Source: Prevotellaceae bacterium (GTDB lineage: Bacteria; Bacteroidota; Bacteroidia; Bacteroidales; Bacteroidaceae). From it: 64,000 bases of DNA. Shown here one piece after another: positions 16,849 through 25,455 of the stretch. Location of the stretch: assembly GCA_029219385.1 (NCBI GenBank), contig JAQXTH010000034.1, positions 90,193 to 154,192 of the forward strand, read 5' to 3'. The notes below the pieces were generated by a model. It was not told where the DNA came from. It saw only the letters and a list, made by a program, of their open reading frames with translations, and searched no databases. Both the position numbers and the translations under genes were made by a program. Position 1 is the stretch's first letter. Each line of letters opens with the position of its first letter.

Positions 16849-17319
16849 TTATTCATTTTTAACTGTTTTTGTCAAATATCCTTTACCGTAACACCAATTA
16901 CATCTGCTCTTTATTTGTTGTGTTTCTCCGTCACCCATGTAAATTGTGCGATAATTGTAACCGCCATCGCAATGTTCACAAGTCACATTTTCTTTGTGAT
17001 AATCATTTACAGTGTTAGGTGTCACATAGGTTCCATCATAGGTCATAACTCCGGGCATTGGTGTAACCGGATTGGTTTGCAACCATTGATAGGCAGTAGC
17101 AGCTTGCTGTCTGTAATAATTTAAAACTTGCTGACGCATAATATTGTTTTTTATCTGCATCGAAGTTATTCGCTGGTCCATTTGAGCACACCATATAACA
17201 CCTCCGGGACTATAGTCATAGACATAATCAGGGACATAATACTGTGCATTAACTTTACTTGTCGAAGCAACAAATATAATTGCTAAACAAATTGTCTTAA
17301 ATAAAACAGAGGCCTTCAT
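16849..17319 (-). CDS. Secreted protein with DnaJ-type zinc-binding C-terminus
   Basis: 156 residues. A signal peptide (KTICLAIIFVASTSKVNA) is followed by a Tyr-rich region and a helix. The C-terminus has two CxxCxGxG-like knuckles, CEHCDGGYNY and CNWCYGKGYL, as in the cysteine-rich domain of DnaJ but with one pair of repeats instead of two. This would bind one zinc ion. Exported DnaJ-like zinc fingers without a J domain occur in Bacteroidetes, function unknown. It is flanked by terminators and appears to be its own unit. Confidence 0.65.
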   Translation of the reverse strand: MKASVLFKTICLAIIFVASTSKVNAQYYVPDYVYDYSPGGVIWCAQMDQRITSMQIKNNIMRQQVLNYYRQQAATAYQWLQTNPVTPMPGVMTYDGTYVTPNTVNDYHKENVTCEHCDGGYNYRTIYMGDGETQQIKSRCNWCYGKGYLTKTVKNE

Positions 17320-17450
17320 TGTTGATTACACTTATTTGTGTCGTGCGCAACCTTTAAATTGTTATTAAATGTTTTTTTGTCTGTTTATGTAACAAAAGCC
17401 TTTCAAGTAACCCCATAAAGAAAATATTTTTCACCTAAATATTAAAAGAG

Positions 17451-17487
17451 AAGGCTGTGCAGTAAAACTCAATTACGACACAGCCTT
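17451..17487 (-). terminator. Hairpin terminator after the 61-residue membrane protein
   Basis: AAGGCTGTG and CACAGCCTT pair around a 19-base loop just after the stop of the gene at 17494-17679; the minus strand then reads CTCTTTTAAT. Confidence 0.75.
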
Positions 17488-17493
17488 TTCAAA

Positions 17494-17679
17494 TTAGTTA
17501 AATGTAGAAAAGTTGAGAATTAATCCTAAAATAAAGCCTCCTAATGCGGAATATAAATATGCAGAAGCATTTTCAACTTTGTCCTTATTAACAAAATAGC
17601 AAATAATTCCTATGATAGGAAATAAGAAGGAAAAAATCAGAGCAATAACACCGGCTCTTTCGGTTCTTTCATCTGTCAT
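17494..17679 (-). CDS. Small two-helix membrane protein (DUF4190-like)
   Basis: 61 residues with two hydrophobic helices, GVIALIFSFLFPIIGIICYF and YSALGGFILGLILNFS, joined by a charged loop. The layout resembles short DUF4190 proteins, but the sequence is too short to be firm. It is followed directly by a hairpin terminator. No function is evident. Confidence 0.55.
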   Translation of the reverse strand: MTDERTERAGVIALIFSFLFPIIGIICYFVNKDKVENASAYLYSALGGFILGLILNFSTFN

Positions 17680-17712
17680 AATAATAAATTTTAAAAATTA
17701 AACAATTAAGTG

Positions 17713-18060
17713 TTATTTGAATCGCACAGAATTAAGTAATTCGTTTACATATTCTGTAGACTTATCGATGTCGTAGAAAGAAGCAAGGAATACTTTTCCT
17801 GTTGGGCTAAAGAGTAAATAAAAGCGCCAATATACATACACACCATTTATATAGTGTTTTGAAATTTTATATAAACAATCATTTCCATTAATCTTAATTG
17901 TACCACTGTCCACATTGACTGTATATAAGATATTTTTATCGTTATCTTTCCAATTGTTCCAATAATTATCAAAGTTTAAACGAGACTTGTCTGAATCATA
18001 ATCTGAACAGATTGTACAATCTCCTATACTGTCATTTTTAATAGTAAATATTTTTATAAA
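17713..18060 (-). pseudogene. Open frame without a normal start, probable 5'-truncated gene
   Basis: The frame is open for 115 codons from just after a TAG at 18061, but the only start candidate is the GTG at 17913, which would give 66 residues. The upstream part reads like protein (for example FDNYWNNWKDNDKNILYTVN) and joins smoothly to the rest (KISKHYINGVYVYWRFYLLF). This suggests either loss of the original 5' end or a rare start. No family recognised. It lies among small secreted and membrane genes of the accessory region. Confidence 0.45.
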
Positions 18061-18079
18061 CTATATTGTCAGAATAAAA

Positions 18080-18436
18080 TCATTTTGCCCTTTTCAAAGC
18101 ATATTCTGCTTTTCTCATGTAGTCTTGTGCGCGCTCACGGGCATTTTTTGCTTTTCGAGTATAATCTTCGGCTTTGTCTGTTGCATTCTTTGCACGTTGT
18201 TGATAGGTTTTTACATTATCATAATTTTTGCGTTTTGAATAGTATTCGGCTTCTCTTAGATAGCCTTGTGCTTGTCGATTGTAATAGTCTGCTTCGCGTT
18301 CGTATCCCAATGCTTGTTTTGTATAGTATTCTGCTTCACGTTGATAGGATTGTGCTTGCTTGATATAGTAGTCGTTTTGTGCCTTGAGAGGCAATAGGCA
18401 AAATAACGTGATTGTAAGAAAAAAGAGATGCTTCAT
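18080..18436 (-). CDS. Secreted coiled-coil protein with 14-residue YY repeats
   Basis: 118 residues. After a signal peptide (FFLTITLFCLLPLKAQ) there are four 14-residue units of the form YYxKQAxxYxREAE: YYIKQAQSYQREAE, YYTKQALGYEREAD, YYNRQAQGYLREAE and a degenerate fourth. Further K/R/A-rich helical repeats follow. The 14-residue period is two heptads, so a long amphipathic or coiled-coil helix is expected, with paired tyrosines on one face. It is probably periplasmic or surface-exposed. No family recognised. Confidence 0.68.
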   Translation of the reverse strand: MKHLFFLTITLFCLLPLKAQNDYYIKQAQSYQREAEYYTKQALGYEREADYYNRQAQGYLREAEYYSKRKNYDNVKTYQQRAKNATDKAEDYTRKAKNARERAQDYMRKAEYALKRAK

Positions 18437-18464
18437 AGTTTAAATTTTGAGAGTAGCATTGTGT

Positions 18465-18989
18465 TTATACGTCAAAAAATAGTTTATATAGAAGTGATAA
18501 CAGATATAATACTAAAGGTAATACTAAAAGTAATACTAAAGGACCGGCTAAACCAATTAAAATGATTATAAGTTCTTTGTATTGAATATAGAATTTTTCT
18601 TTTTCATTTATGTTGAGCATTACTTTAGACCAATCAAAATTGCCGGTAATAGAGTCTATCCAATATGCAACAATTAGGTTGTATGATTTTTCAGAAACAG
18701 AAAAGACTTCTTCACCTCCGTCTTTTAGTTTTAGACATATAAACAACGATTCTTCACTGTCATAACTAATATCTTCGATTTCATTCCATCTGATTGAGCA
18801 ATATGATTTGTCCATAATATATGGTCGCGAACCAAAGTCGATTAGATTTTTGTCAACAAAAAATCCTTTACTAATTGTTGCACCCTTTTCAATAGGGAAG
18901 TATTTCCACCTCCTTACGTTTTTTATTAGTTTATCTTCAAGACGGGGTTCTCTTTTCATTGTTTTATACCCTTGATCTGTGTCGGGCAC
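18465..18989 (-). CDS. Membrane-anchored protein, possible PH-like domain
   Basis: 174 residues. The first 125 form alternating strands with a segment (IRWNEIEDISYDSEESLFIC) that resembles bacterial PH or GRAM-like folds; this is only an impression. The C-terminus is one very hydrophobic helix region, LIGLAGPLVLLLVLPLVLYL, encoded by imperfect AATACTAAAG direct repeats. The track's start may be late or early; MKREPRLEDK begins ten codons in. Confidence 0.5.
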   Translation of the reverse strand: MPDTDQGYKTMKREPRLEDKLIKNVRRWKYFPIEKGATISKGFFVDKNLIDFGSRPYIMDKSYCSIRWNEIEDISYDSEESLFICLKLKDGGEEVFSVSEKSYNLIVAYWIDSITGNFDWSKVMLNINEKEKFYIQYKELIIILIGLAGPLVLLLVLPLVLYLLSLLYKLFFDV

Positions 18990-19067
18990 AATCTTTAGTT
19001 TTTACTTGCTTTGTTTATCTATTTGTTTATGAATATTTGTTTGTGAAAGTAACTCTTTGGTATGATT

Positions 19068-19502
19068 TTATTCTTTAATAATTTCATATTCAGCACCAAA
19101 CCATTCGTTTAGAGTATTGTCAACTTTATAGTTGACGTCGGGAGTGATACGCTCTTTTATCTTTTTATAAACAAACAGCATGGCTGCACCCTCGTCAAGA
19201 ACACCAAGCACCTTGAACACAGCACTCGGAATGAGGCTCACGGAAGAGATGGTGTAGAGAATAGCAGTATAGACAAGAACGCGGTCGAGGGTGGGAGTTT
19301 TTTCGTCGGTCATAACATAGTAGAATTGCAGCAACGGCTTCGCTGCCACACGTCTCACTTTGATAGCATATGGTCTAATCCATTTCATTACTTCATCAGC
19401 CTTACGCTTCCAATCCACATCTCCAATTTTCTTCATTAGTTCTTTGATGTCCTTGCCCATGATGCAATAGGCAAGAATAGTGATACAAATAATTGTTGTC
19501 AT
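19068..19502 (-). CDS. DUF1232 (YkvA-like) membrane protein
   Basis: 144 residues. The core TLDRVLVYTAILYTISSVSL, then IPSAVFKVLGVLDEGAAML, matches DUF1232: a helix ending in a 'SPIDLIPD'-like turn, then a second helix with an LGxLDE/D motif. An N-terminal hydrophobic segment (TTIICITILAYCIM) precedes it. The family function is unknown. The 257 bases between this gene and 19760 hold no gene I can support. Confidence 0.72.
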   Translation of the reverse strand: MTTIICITILAYCIMGKDIKELMKKIGDVDWKRKADEVMKWIRPYAIKVRRVAAKPLLQFYYVMTDEKTPTLDRVLVYTAILYTISSVSLIPSAVFKVLGVLDEGAAMLFVYKKIKERITPDVNYKVDNTLNEWFGAEYEIIKE

Positions 19503-19759
19503 AATATTAACGAAATCGGTTTCTGCTTATTTAGAGTGTGCACAGATGAATTTTATATCATAGATAGTCAGAAAATAATAACTTATTGGGTATTCTTTCA
19601 GATAATTGCCATGAGTGTTAATATAATGCCATAGCATGGTATCGCTTGTTTTTCACCGACCTTGCATTTGTCGCTTTCGAAAGTCCATATTCCATCATAT
19701 TTACAAGAAATCTTTTATGCCCCATAAACATTATAGAATCCCCATTTCCCATGCTTTAG

Positions 19760-20332
19760 TTATGTGTTTGAGAAATTGATTTTGCAAATGGCGTTTTTTA
19801 ATTGATGAAATTGGTTTTCTTCAAATTCAATGCTTGAAACTCCATCCATAAGTGCTTGACCACTTTTCACTCCGCCCATTCCTGCAACTTGAGTAGAAGC
19901 ACCTCCTACGAGAGCACACGCGCCTGCTAGTAAACCTCCAACAATACCCGTGACATCTTTTTTATTTCGTTCCCACCAAGACGAATTGAACTGTATGGTG
20001 TTTATATTTTTTTGCAACTGTCTAACGTTATTATAATCTCTTTGATACCAATAGCATATCATTTCACCCAAATACGCTAATAATTGCCTATTTCTACATT
20101 CTTCAGATGTTGCTTTATGAAATAACTCAATTGCATTAGGGAAATGGGCATAAATCTCATAATTAGGCATTCTACCTAACCTTTGAAATAAAACCAATGC
20201 TTTTTCAAATGATGCGTTTACAGTCACTCTAGAAGCATATTGCTTTTTAATAAGAGATAAATATCTATTTATGCCTTCATTCGGAAATGTTTTATCGAAA
20301 ATAAGGAATATGAATTGCTCTAAATCTTCCAT
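19760..20332 (-). CDS. Unknown protein with glycine-rich hydrophobic segment
   Basis: 190 residues, no family recognised. The first 125 residues look helical and soluble. A glycine-zipper-like stretch (GIVGGLLAGACALVGGASTQ) near residues 128-150 could insert in or associate with membranes. It starts six bases after the stop of the gene at 20339-20767, so the two are co-transcribed, downstream of the hairpin that ends the nine-gene unit. Confidence 0.55.
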   Translation of the reverse strand: MEDLEQFIFLIFDKTFPNEGINRYLSLIKKQYASRVTVNASFEKALVLFQRLGRMPNYEIYAHFPNAIELFHKATSEECRNRQLLAYLGEMICYWYQRDYNNVRQLQKNINTIQFNSSWWERNKKDVTGIVGGLLAGACALVGGASTQVAGMGGVKSGQALMDGVSSIEFEENQFHQLKNAICKINFSNT

Positions 20333-20338
20333 ACAATT

Positions 20339-20767
20339 TTATTCTACATCTTGGGTGTAAATAGTTTGTCCCATTGCCGTTGAGAAATCCTGTTGAAGAA
20401 CCTCCATTACATGAGTATCTAATTTTGATTGTTTAATCATACCCCATATTTGTGCCAATAATACCGGCCATAGAACCAGCATTGTTATCATTGTTGGAAT
20501 TGCTTGCTGTGCAAAAATACCAACTCCGGTTTTAACGAGTACGTTAGGTGATGTCGAATGCATTTCTATTTTTAGCGCAGATTTCATTCCAAGAATAGCT
20601 TTGAACATCCCTCCTTTTTTTATAGTGATATTCCATTTTCCATCTGAGATTTTTTGAGCATTTATATCAAAACCTTCTTGTTGCATTTGTTCTGAGAATT
20701 GTTTTGCTACTTTATCAATATAGCTGTCACAATTATAAAATATTTTAGATGAACTAAATTTTCCCAT
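20339..20767 (-). CDS. Unknown membrane protein
   Basis: I place the start at the ATG at 20767 (MGKFSSSKIF) rather than the track's 20815, because the longer start would sit on the hairpin at 20801-20843. The 142-residue product has a basic alpha/beta N-terminal domain (GKWNITIKKGGMFKAILG) and one hydrophobic helix (IPTMITMLVLWPVLLAQIWG) near residue 100. A polar tail follows. No family recognised. It is paired with the gene at 19760-20332. Confidence 0.55.
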   Translation of the reverse strand: MGKFSSSKIFYNCDSYIDKVAKQFSEQMQQEGFDINAQKISDGKWNITIKKGGMFKAILGMKSALKIEMHSTSPNVLVKTGVGIFAQQAIPTMITMLVLWPVLLAQIWGMIKQSKLDTHVMEVLQQDFSTAMGQTIYTQDVE

Positions 20768-20800
20768 AATGATTTGATTAAAAAAATTATAATTGTAGAA

Positions 20801-20843
20801 ACAGACTCTTACCAAATGTATACTTACAATGGTAAGAGTCTGT
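20801..20843 (-). terminator. Hairpin at the 3' end of the nine-gene unit
   Basis: A perfect 14-bp inverted repeat, ACAGACTCTTACCA and TGGTAAGAGTCTGT, lies just beyond the stop at 20851. The T run on the minus strand is short (TTTCT). It bounds the unit that begins at 31217. Confidence 0.72.
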
Positions 20844-20850
20844 ATAGTAT

Positions 20851-21186
20851 TTATTTTATATTATAAATATTTCGTTTATTAACTTGACGTTTTAAGAACA
20901 TTGCGTTTCGTTTGGGATCATGAAGGAGCATACCATATGCTAAGATTATAGCGGGATCCTTCATTTTAAGTGTATCTCTAAGGAATTTAACGTCGATGCC
21001 TTCAATAGGTTCGAATTTTCGAATCTTATTTGTCTCCAACCATTCCTCAAGCATTGCATAGGCATCGGGATTTTCAATATTTTTAAGATTGAGAAGGTTT
21101 TCCACAGTATTATCTAAACCAAACTCGGGAATATATCCACAATCAATCAATCTTTGTCTCAAATTGTTTTTATCTATTGTTTTCAT
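20851..21186 (-). CDS. Small soluble unknown protein, last gene of the nine-gene unit
   Basis: 111 residues, mostly helical and charged, with no membrane segment or cysteine cluster. It starts four bases after the stop of the HELRH zincin gene, so it is translationally linked to it. That position suggests a partner or immunity-like role, which is inference. No family recognised. A hairpin terminator follows its stop. Confidence 0.55.
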   Translation of the reverse strand: MKTIDKNNLRQRLIDCGYIPEFGLDNTVENLLNLKNIENPDAYAMLEEWLETNKIRKFEPIEGIDVKFLRDTLKMKDPAIILAYGMLLHDPKRNAMFLKRQVNKRNIYNIK

Positions 21187-21190
21187 ATTT

Positions 21191-22108
21191 TTAAGCCATT
21201 AAATTAATTCCGTCATTAAACATTTGACTAGTAACATTTCTAACGACAGTGTTGCCTGCATAGTTAGAATCAATCTCAAGAGGGTTATATGAATACCCCC
21301 AAGGATCGAAACATGTGGGTTCATCATAATTATATATAGCAGTTGCCACAGCCCACTCATTTCTTACTTCGTCAGAAACATCATGATAACCATTTATACA
21401 TTCGCTTTGATATTGATGACGTAATTCGTGAGTAACAGTATCCAAAATTTGGAAAGGTGTTGTATATTCTCCAATAAGTTGTTCAGATATATGAATCACA
21501 CCATCACCATTATTTGAACCGAGAACGCCAGGTTCCATCTCTTCAATGCATACGCCTTTGTAATTCTCCAATTCAAATGCTTCAGCAACTTTTTCTGCAT
21601 ACATGCAAGCAATATCCTTTCTTTCTTCAGGACTCATATTGCCCCATTCGGCAATAACACCAGGATTGAAGATTTCCAAAGCTGCCTCAGAACATTTCTC
21701 TAATCCAAATTCGCGTCCTTCTGTAATGCCTTCATTTAATTTTGCAGTCTCTGGGAATTGAATATCAGATAAGGATTTCTTTTCATTGTGTGTAAAAAAA
21801 TCTTTAACGTTCTCGTACACACCACAGCAATAATCCTTTATTCCCTCTGACACTTTTGTGCCAAATTCAACAATCGTTTCTTTAGCATTTTCCATAGCAT
21901 TGTTAAACACTTCTTTACAGTCTTGAATTTTTTCATTGACCGCAGGGATATCAGAAATACGCTGTATTCCATACGCAATTGCTCCAGCTTGACCTCCTGT
22001 CATTGCTCTCATCTCTTTTGTGTTGTCAATAATTTCTTGACTAACATCTTGGTTTGTAGACTCAATATTATTATTGAGTTCTTCCATGTTTTGAAATTCG
22101 TAACCCAT
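21191..22108 (-). CDS. Zincin-like protein with HELRH motif
   Basis: 305 residues. The N-terminal 130 residues are helical, with an amphipathic middle. The C-terminal part has a zincin signature: VTHELRHQYQSE near residue 228, followed about 50 residues later by NPLEIDSNYAG, whose glutamate could be the third zinc ligand. It should be a metallopeptidase. There is no signal peptide or membrane helix, so it acts in the cytoplasm unless exported by another route. The zincin at 30522-31217, at the other end of the unit, has the same HELxH, E-x-D spacing style. Confidence 0.65.
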   Translation of the reverse strand: MGYEFQNMEELNNNIESTNQDVSQEIIDNTKEMRAMTGGQAGAIAYGIQRISDIPAVNEKIQDCKEVFNNAMENAKETIVEFGTKVSEGIKDYCCGVYENVKDFFTHNEKKSLSDIQFPETAKLNEGITEGREFGLEKCSEAALEIFNPGVIAEWGNMSPEERKDIACMYAEKVAEAFELENYKGVCIEEMEPGVLGSNNGDGVIHISEQLIGEYTTPFQILDTVTHELRHQYQSECINGYHDVSDEVRNEWAVATAIYNYDEPTCFDPWGYSYNPLEIDSNYAGNTVVRNVTSQMFNDGINLMA

Positions 22109-22133
22109 TTTAGTATGTTTTAAATAATAAGAT

Positions 22134-22703
22134 TCACTTCACTGTTACCAGCCCTTTTTCAAAAATTTCTCCATTATATGTCCAATAAGGTGCTTCAACT
22201 ATGCATTCCTGACCAGGTTGAACAGATGTTGGTTTGTAATATTTTTTAATGGATTGATTACTCCATGTGATTGTTTTCTCATTTTGAGAACGAATACCGC
22301 ATTTTAATAAAATATTCATTATCTCAGTTGCTTTGTCCTTATAGAGTACAATATCCCATGTATTTCTATCTTTTGAAAATATAGAAAACCACTTTTTTAG
22401 TTCTTCATTGTTGCGAGCCGCAATAATTTGCTCAAGATTATTAAAATTAATTTCAGCAATATATAATTCAGAGGAACCATTTATAATGTCACATAAACTA
22501 TTCATTGTTCCAGAAAAATGTTTTATATGTAATGAAAATAGTTCTACAATACTATTGTTTTGTGTTCCTGTTTGTGAAGTCTGTATGACTTTTTTCTTCC
22601 TTAATTTATCTTTTTTATAAAATTGTACTATACAGTACCCTATACCAATAACGAACAGTCCTCCCAAAACAGGCCAAATTGGATTAATTGAATTTGTTGA
22701 CAT
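22134..22703 (-). CDS. Unknown protein with one N-terminal membrane helix
   Basis: 189 residues. A single helix (PIWPVLGGLFVIGIGYCIV) at residues 8-26 is followed by a basic stretch and a soluble alpha/beta domain of about 150 residues. The domain is predicted to face the cytoplasm by the positive-inside rule. It starts 11 bases after the HerA-like gene stop. No family recognised; it may anchor the neighbouring ATPase at the membrane, which is inference. Confidence 0.55.
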   Translation of the reverse strand: MSTNSINPIWPVLGGLFVIGIGYCIVQFYKKDKLRKKKVIQTSQTGTQNNSIVELFSLHIKHFSGTMNSLCDIINGSSELYIAEINFNNLEQIIAARNNEELKKWFSIFSKDRNTWDIVLYKDKATEIMNILLKCGIRSQNEKTITWSNQSIKKYYKPTSVQPGQECIVEAPYWTYNGEIFEKGLVTVK

Positions 22704-22714
22704 AATGACTATAT

Positions 22715-25450
22715 TTATAAGTTAATAATTGGTTTCGCAATTTTTACCCAGGATGCTGCATCATCCAAATCTCCTGCAATGATTGCATTACCTTGTTCCA
22801 ATGTTGGAATAATGCCTTTTTGGTCATCTCTCAATGCGAGAGATTGAGCCATTACAGCACAATCGTCAATAGCTGCCATTCTATGACAAATTTTGTAATT
22901 GGTATTTTTTATCACATCAGGAATTAACTTAGTTGGAACTTGGTCTATTATCATAAAGCCTTCGCCAAGCGACCTAATTTCAGATAGCATATTTGAAAAT
23001 AGGTCAGCTACAACTTGTTGAGGATTTCCTGAACCTTCTGCAGCAAGACTTGGCTTTGATAATACATTATGAGCTTCCTCTATAACCGTTAGGTGCATTA
23101 GTTCATTAGCCTGTGCCATTTTCCTATATTGTTCATCATACGAATATGCAGATGTGCGATATTCATACAATGAAAGTAGAATCATTGACATGATTAAAGC
23201 CTTATCTTTGGCATTAGGTATTTTACTTAAATTGATAACACAATTCTGATTGAATAGTTTTGTATATGAAGTTGAAATATATTCATTTAATATTTTACCT
23301 CGTTTGCCTCTTGTTAAATACTTGAATCTGGTTTCAAGAGCTGCTACAAAACTATCTGTGACACGTTGCTCATATCCTCTATTTTGCAGTATACGTTTCG
23401 CTACACCCAAAGCTCCTTCCAACAATGGATATTTAGGCAACTGATCCATTTCTTCCTCTTCAAAATCATCTACCTTCTCCTTCAAATAAGCATATAATGC
23501 TTCATCCATGATAACAGGAAGAATATCTCCTGTTGGCAATGTCGCATTAATCAATGCTGTAATCTTTTCACACCGGGTTTGCATATCTATAGGAGCTCCA
23601 TCAATTGCTGCCGGTTGGAAAGGGTTTAGACGAAGGTTTGACAACATTGTTCCCTCAAACATTGATAATCCCGGCTCGAAGATTGTTATTCTTCGTTTTG
23701 CTTTCTCATTCTCAGGAAGATTTAATTTATCAATTTCTTGATTTTGTTTAATTGCCCAGCGTACCCATTCATCCTTGGCAGGTTCAATAATCAACACCGG
23801 TTTCTGTTTCTCAAGAACAGCATTTATAAGTGTCTTGCAAGTTGTAGTTTTTCCACATCCTGTAGAACCAACTATTAATGCGTGCCTAACAAGAGAATTG
23901 ACCGAGATGGTATAAGGATTATTTTGTACGATTCCTGTATCTACAATATTTCCTATTTTTACAAGTTCCTCGTTTGTATGATTTTTACCAGGGTTATTTG
24001 CAAAGCGTACGGCATTTTTCACAAAACGGATTCCTGGCACATCCTTACGTGGCAAAGATGTAAAAAGCGATAATTCCTCGGTATTTACAGGAGTACTAAC
24101 ATATTGATATGCTTTACCAAACATATGCCACTCATCTTCATCTTTAACAAATTCATTTGCATCTGGATTTAAGATGGGTATTAAGTTAAAATTCTTTATT
24201 GTATCTAAAGCAGATTTAGAATTGAATATATGTGTACGTATTGGTTCAACTCTTGTGTAATCTCCAGAGTAAACCGAACGTAATGTTCCAGTTATTAAAT
24301 CTACATTGTCAAGCGTGTCAGCTAAAATGTAAACACCTGCATTCCAAAAACCGATATCACGACCGGAACGCAATCTTTCACAATGTTTGTCTGTAAGCAT
24401 TTCAGAATATTGAGCAAACTTATTTAAATAGTCTTTAGCTACAGATTGGCTATAAGAAACACTATTACTTGTGGATAAACTTCTACTAAATCCAATATTC
24501 CCTTGTATGCCTAACGCTCGCATGAATACACTGATTGTGTTTTTTGCAGCTAATGCCGCAGGATTGGCGGATAATAATGCACCTGTAACAAGATTGGTTA
24601 AAGGGCCTAAATTACCTTGTCCTAATCCAAATCCAAAACCTCCGTTCATACCAGTATAACTACCTTCAGAGTAGGAGTGACTGCTACTTTCAGTAACATG
24701 ACGTGTGACTTCAGAATGTATATCACTACCTAATTGTTGATATTTTGCTATTATATCGGTTATTTGACTATCTGTTAAAGGATCTGCGATTACAATTAGT
24801 GAGTAATTTGCATTAATACCATTAGTATTTTTAAAACCAAATGCTAATTTGTCTAATGTTTGGAGCACTCCAAATTGAGTCCCTTTACGAAAAGAGGGAA
24901 TACCTGTAATTGCACCACAACAAGCAGAATATGAAATTTGTTTATTTATGGATTTAATATCTTTTCTGGAAACATCATCGCCAAGAGATAATTCTTTCAA
25001 ATCAATTCCAGGCATAGAACCGACCAATGCACATTTGCATTTTTTTAATTGTTCAGATATATTATTACCCTTTACTCCAAGATACAAATGTGTTTCTCCG
25101 TTACGTCTTTGCAAAAGGAATATCAATTTTTGTTTCCAAGCATGCAAAGAGGATAATACTCCTTGCCATCTTGATAATAAATCATAGTCGTCTATACGTA
25201 ACGGAGACACAGGTAACCGTTCTATACGAATCCAACCAATTTCTTCATATTCTGGCAATTCTATAATATTAAAATCCGTTCTTTGTGATACATCTTCTAA
25301 ATAAGAACGTTCTAACATATAGTCCATTAGTGGATTTGCTAAATCTACCGGTAATTCATAAATTGGTTTTTGCTTTTGCTTTAAGTTATCAATACTATCT
25401 TGAACATTAAAACAGTCTTTTCCAAAAAATCTTTTTAAGAATCTACTCAT
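22715..25450 (-). CDS. HerA/DUF87-type hexameric ATPase with large N-terminal domain
   Basis: 911 residues. The C-terminal half is a HerA/FtsK-like motor: Walker A GSTGCGKTTTC near residue 530, Walker B LTVIEEAHNVL near 788, and an RSLGEGFMIIDQVPTKL sensor segment. The N-terminal half is about 500 residues and unassigned. It contains a serine/histidine run (TRHVTESSSHSYSEGSYTG) and a glycine-rich stretch (GGFGFGLGQGNLGPL). HerA motors pump DNA or polypeptides. The gene is five bases from the Hsp70-like gene, so the two are very likely a functional pair. No NurA nuclease partner is present. Confidence 0.85.
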   Translation of the reverse strand: MSRFLKRFFGKDCFNVQDSIDNLKQKQKPIYELPVDLANPLMDYMLERSYLEDVSQRTDFNIIELPEYEEIGWIRIERLPVSPLRIDDYDLLSRWQGVLSSLHAWKQKLIFLLQRRNGETHLYLGVKGNNISEQLKKCKCALVGSMPGIDLKELSLGDDVSRKDIKSINKQISYSACCGAITGIPSFRKGTQFGVLQTLDKLAFGFKNTNGINANYSLIVIADPLTDSQITDIIAKYQQLGSDIHSEVTRHVTESSSHSYSEGSYTGMNGGFGFGLGQGNLGPLTNLVTGALLSANPAALAAKNTISVFMRALGIQGNIGFSRSLSTSNSVSYSQSVAKDYLNKFAQYSEMLTDKHCERLRSGRDIGFWNAGVYILADTLDNVDLITGTLRSVYSGDYTRVEPIRTHIFNSKSALDTIKNFNLIPILNPDANEFVKDEDEWHMFGKAYQYVSTPVNTEELSLFTSLPRKDVPGIRFVKNAVRFANNPGKNHTNEELVKIGNIVDTGIVQNNPYTISVNSLVRHALIVGSTGCGKTTTCKTLINAVLEKQKPVLIIEPAKDEWVRWAIKQNQEIDKLNLPENEKAKRRITIFEPGLSMFEGTMLSNLRLNPFQPAAIDGAPIDMQTRCEKITALINATLPTGDILPVIMDEALYAYLKEKVDDFEEEEMDQLPKYPLLEGALGVAKRILQNRGYEQRVTDSFVAALETRFKYLTRGKRGKILNEYISTSYTKLFNQNCVINLSKIPNAKDKALIMSMILLSLYEYRTSAYSYDEQYRKMAQANELMHLTVIEEAHNVLSKPSLAAEGSGNPQQVVADLFSNMLSEIRSLGEGFMIIDQVPTKLIPDVIKNTNYKICHRMAAIDDCAVMAQSLALRDDQKGIIPTLEQGNAIIAGDLDDAASWVKIAKPIINL

Positions 25451-25455
25451 ATTAA

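Noticed and set aside
19503-19759. Short coding-like minus-strand frame (GIWTFESDKCKVGEKQ)
   Set aside because: Only about 37 codons after a stop with no start codon; it could be a gene remnant, but the evidence is too thin.
20768-20815. Upstream start for the gene at 20339-20767
   Set aside because: The extra 16 codons would begin inside a perfect hairpin that ends the previous unit.
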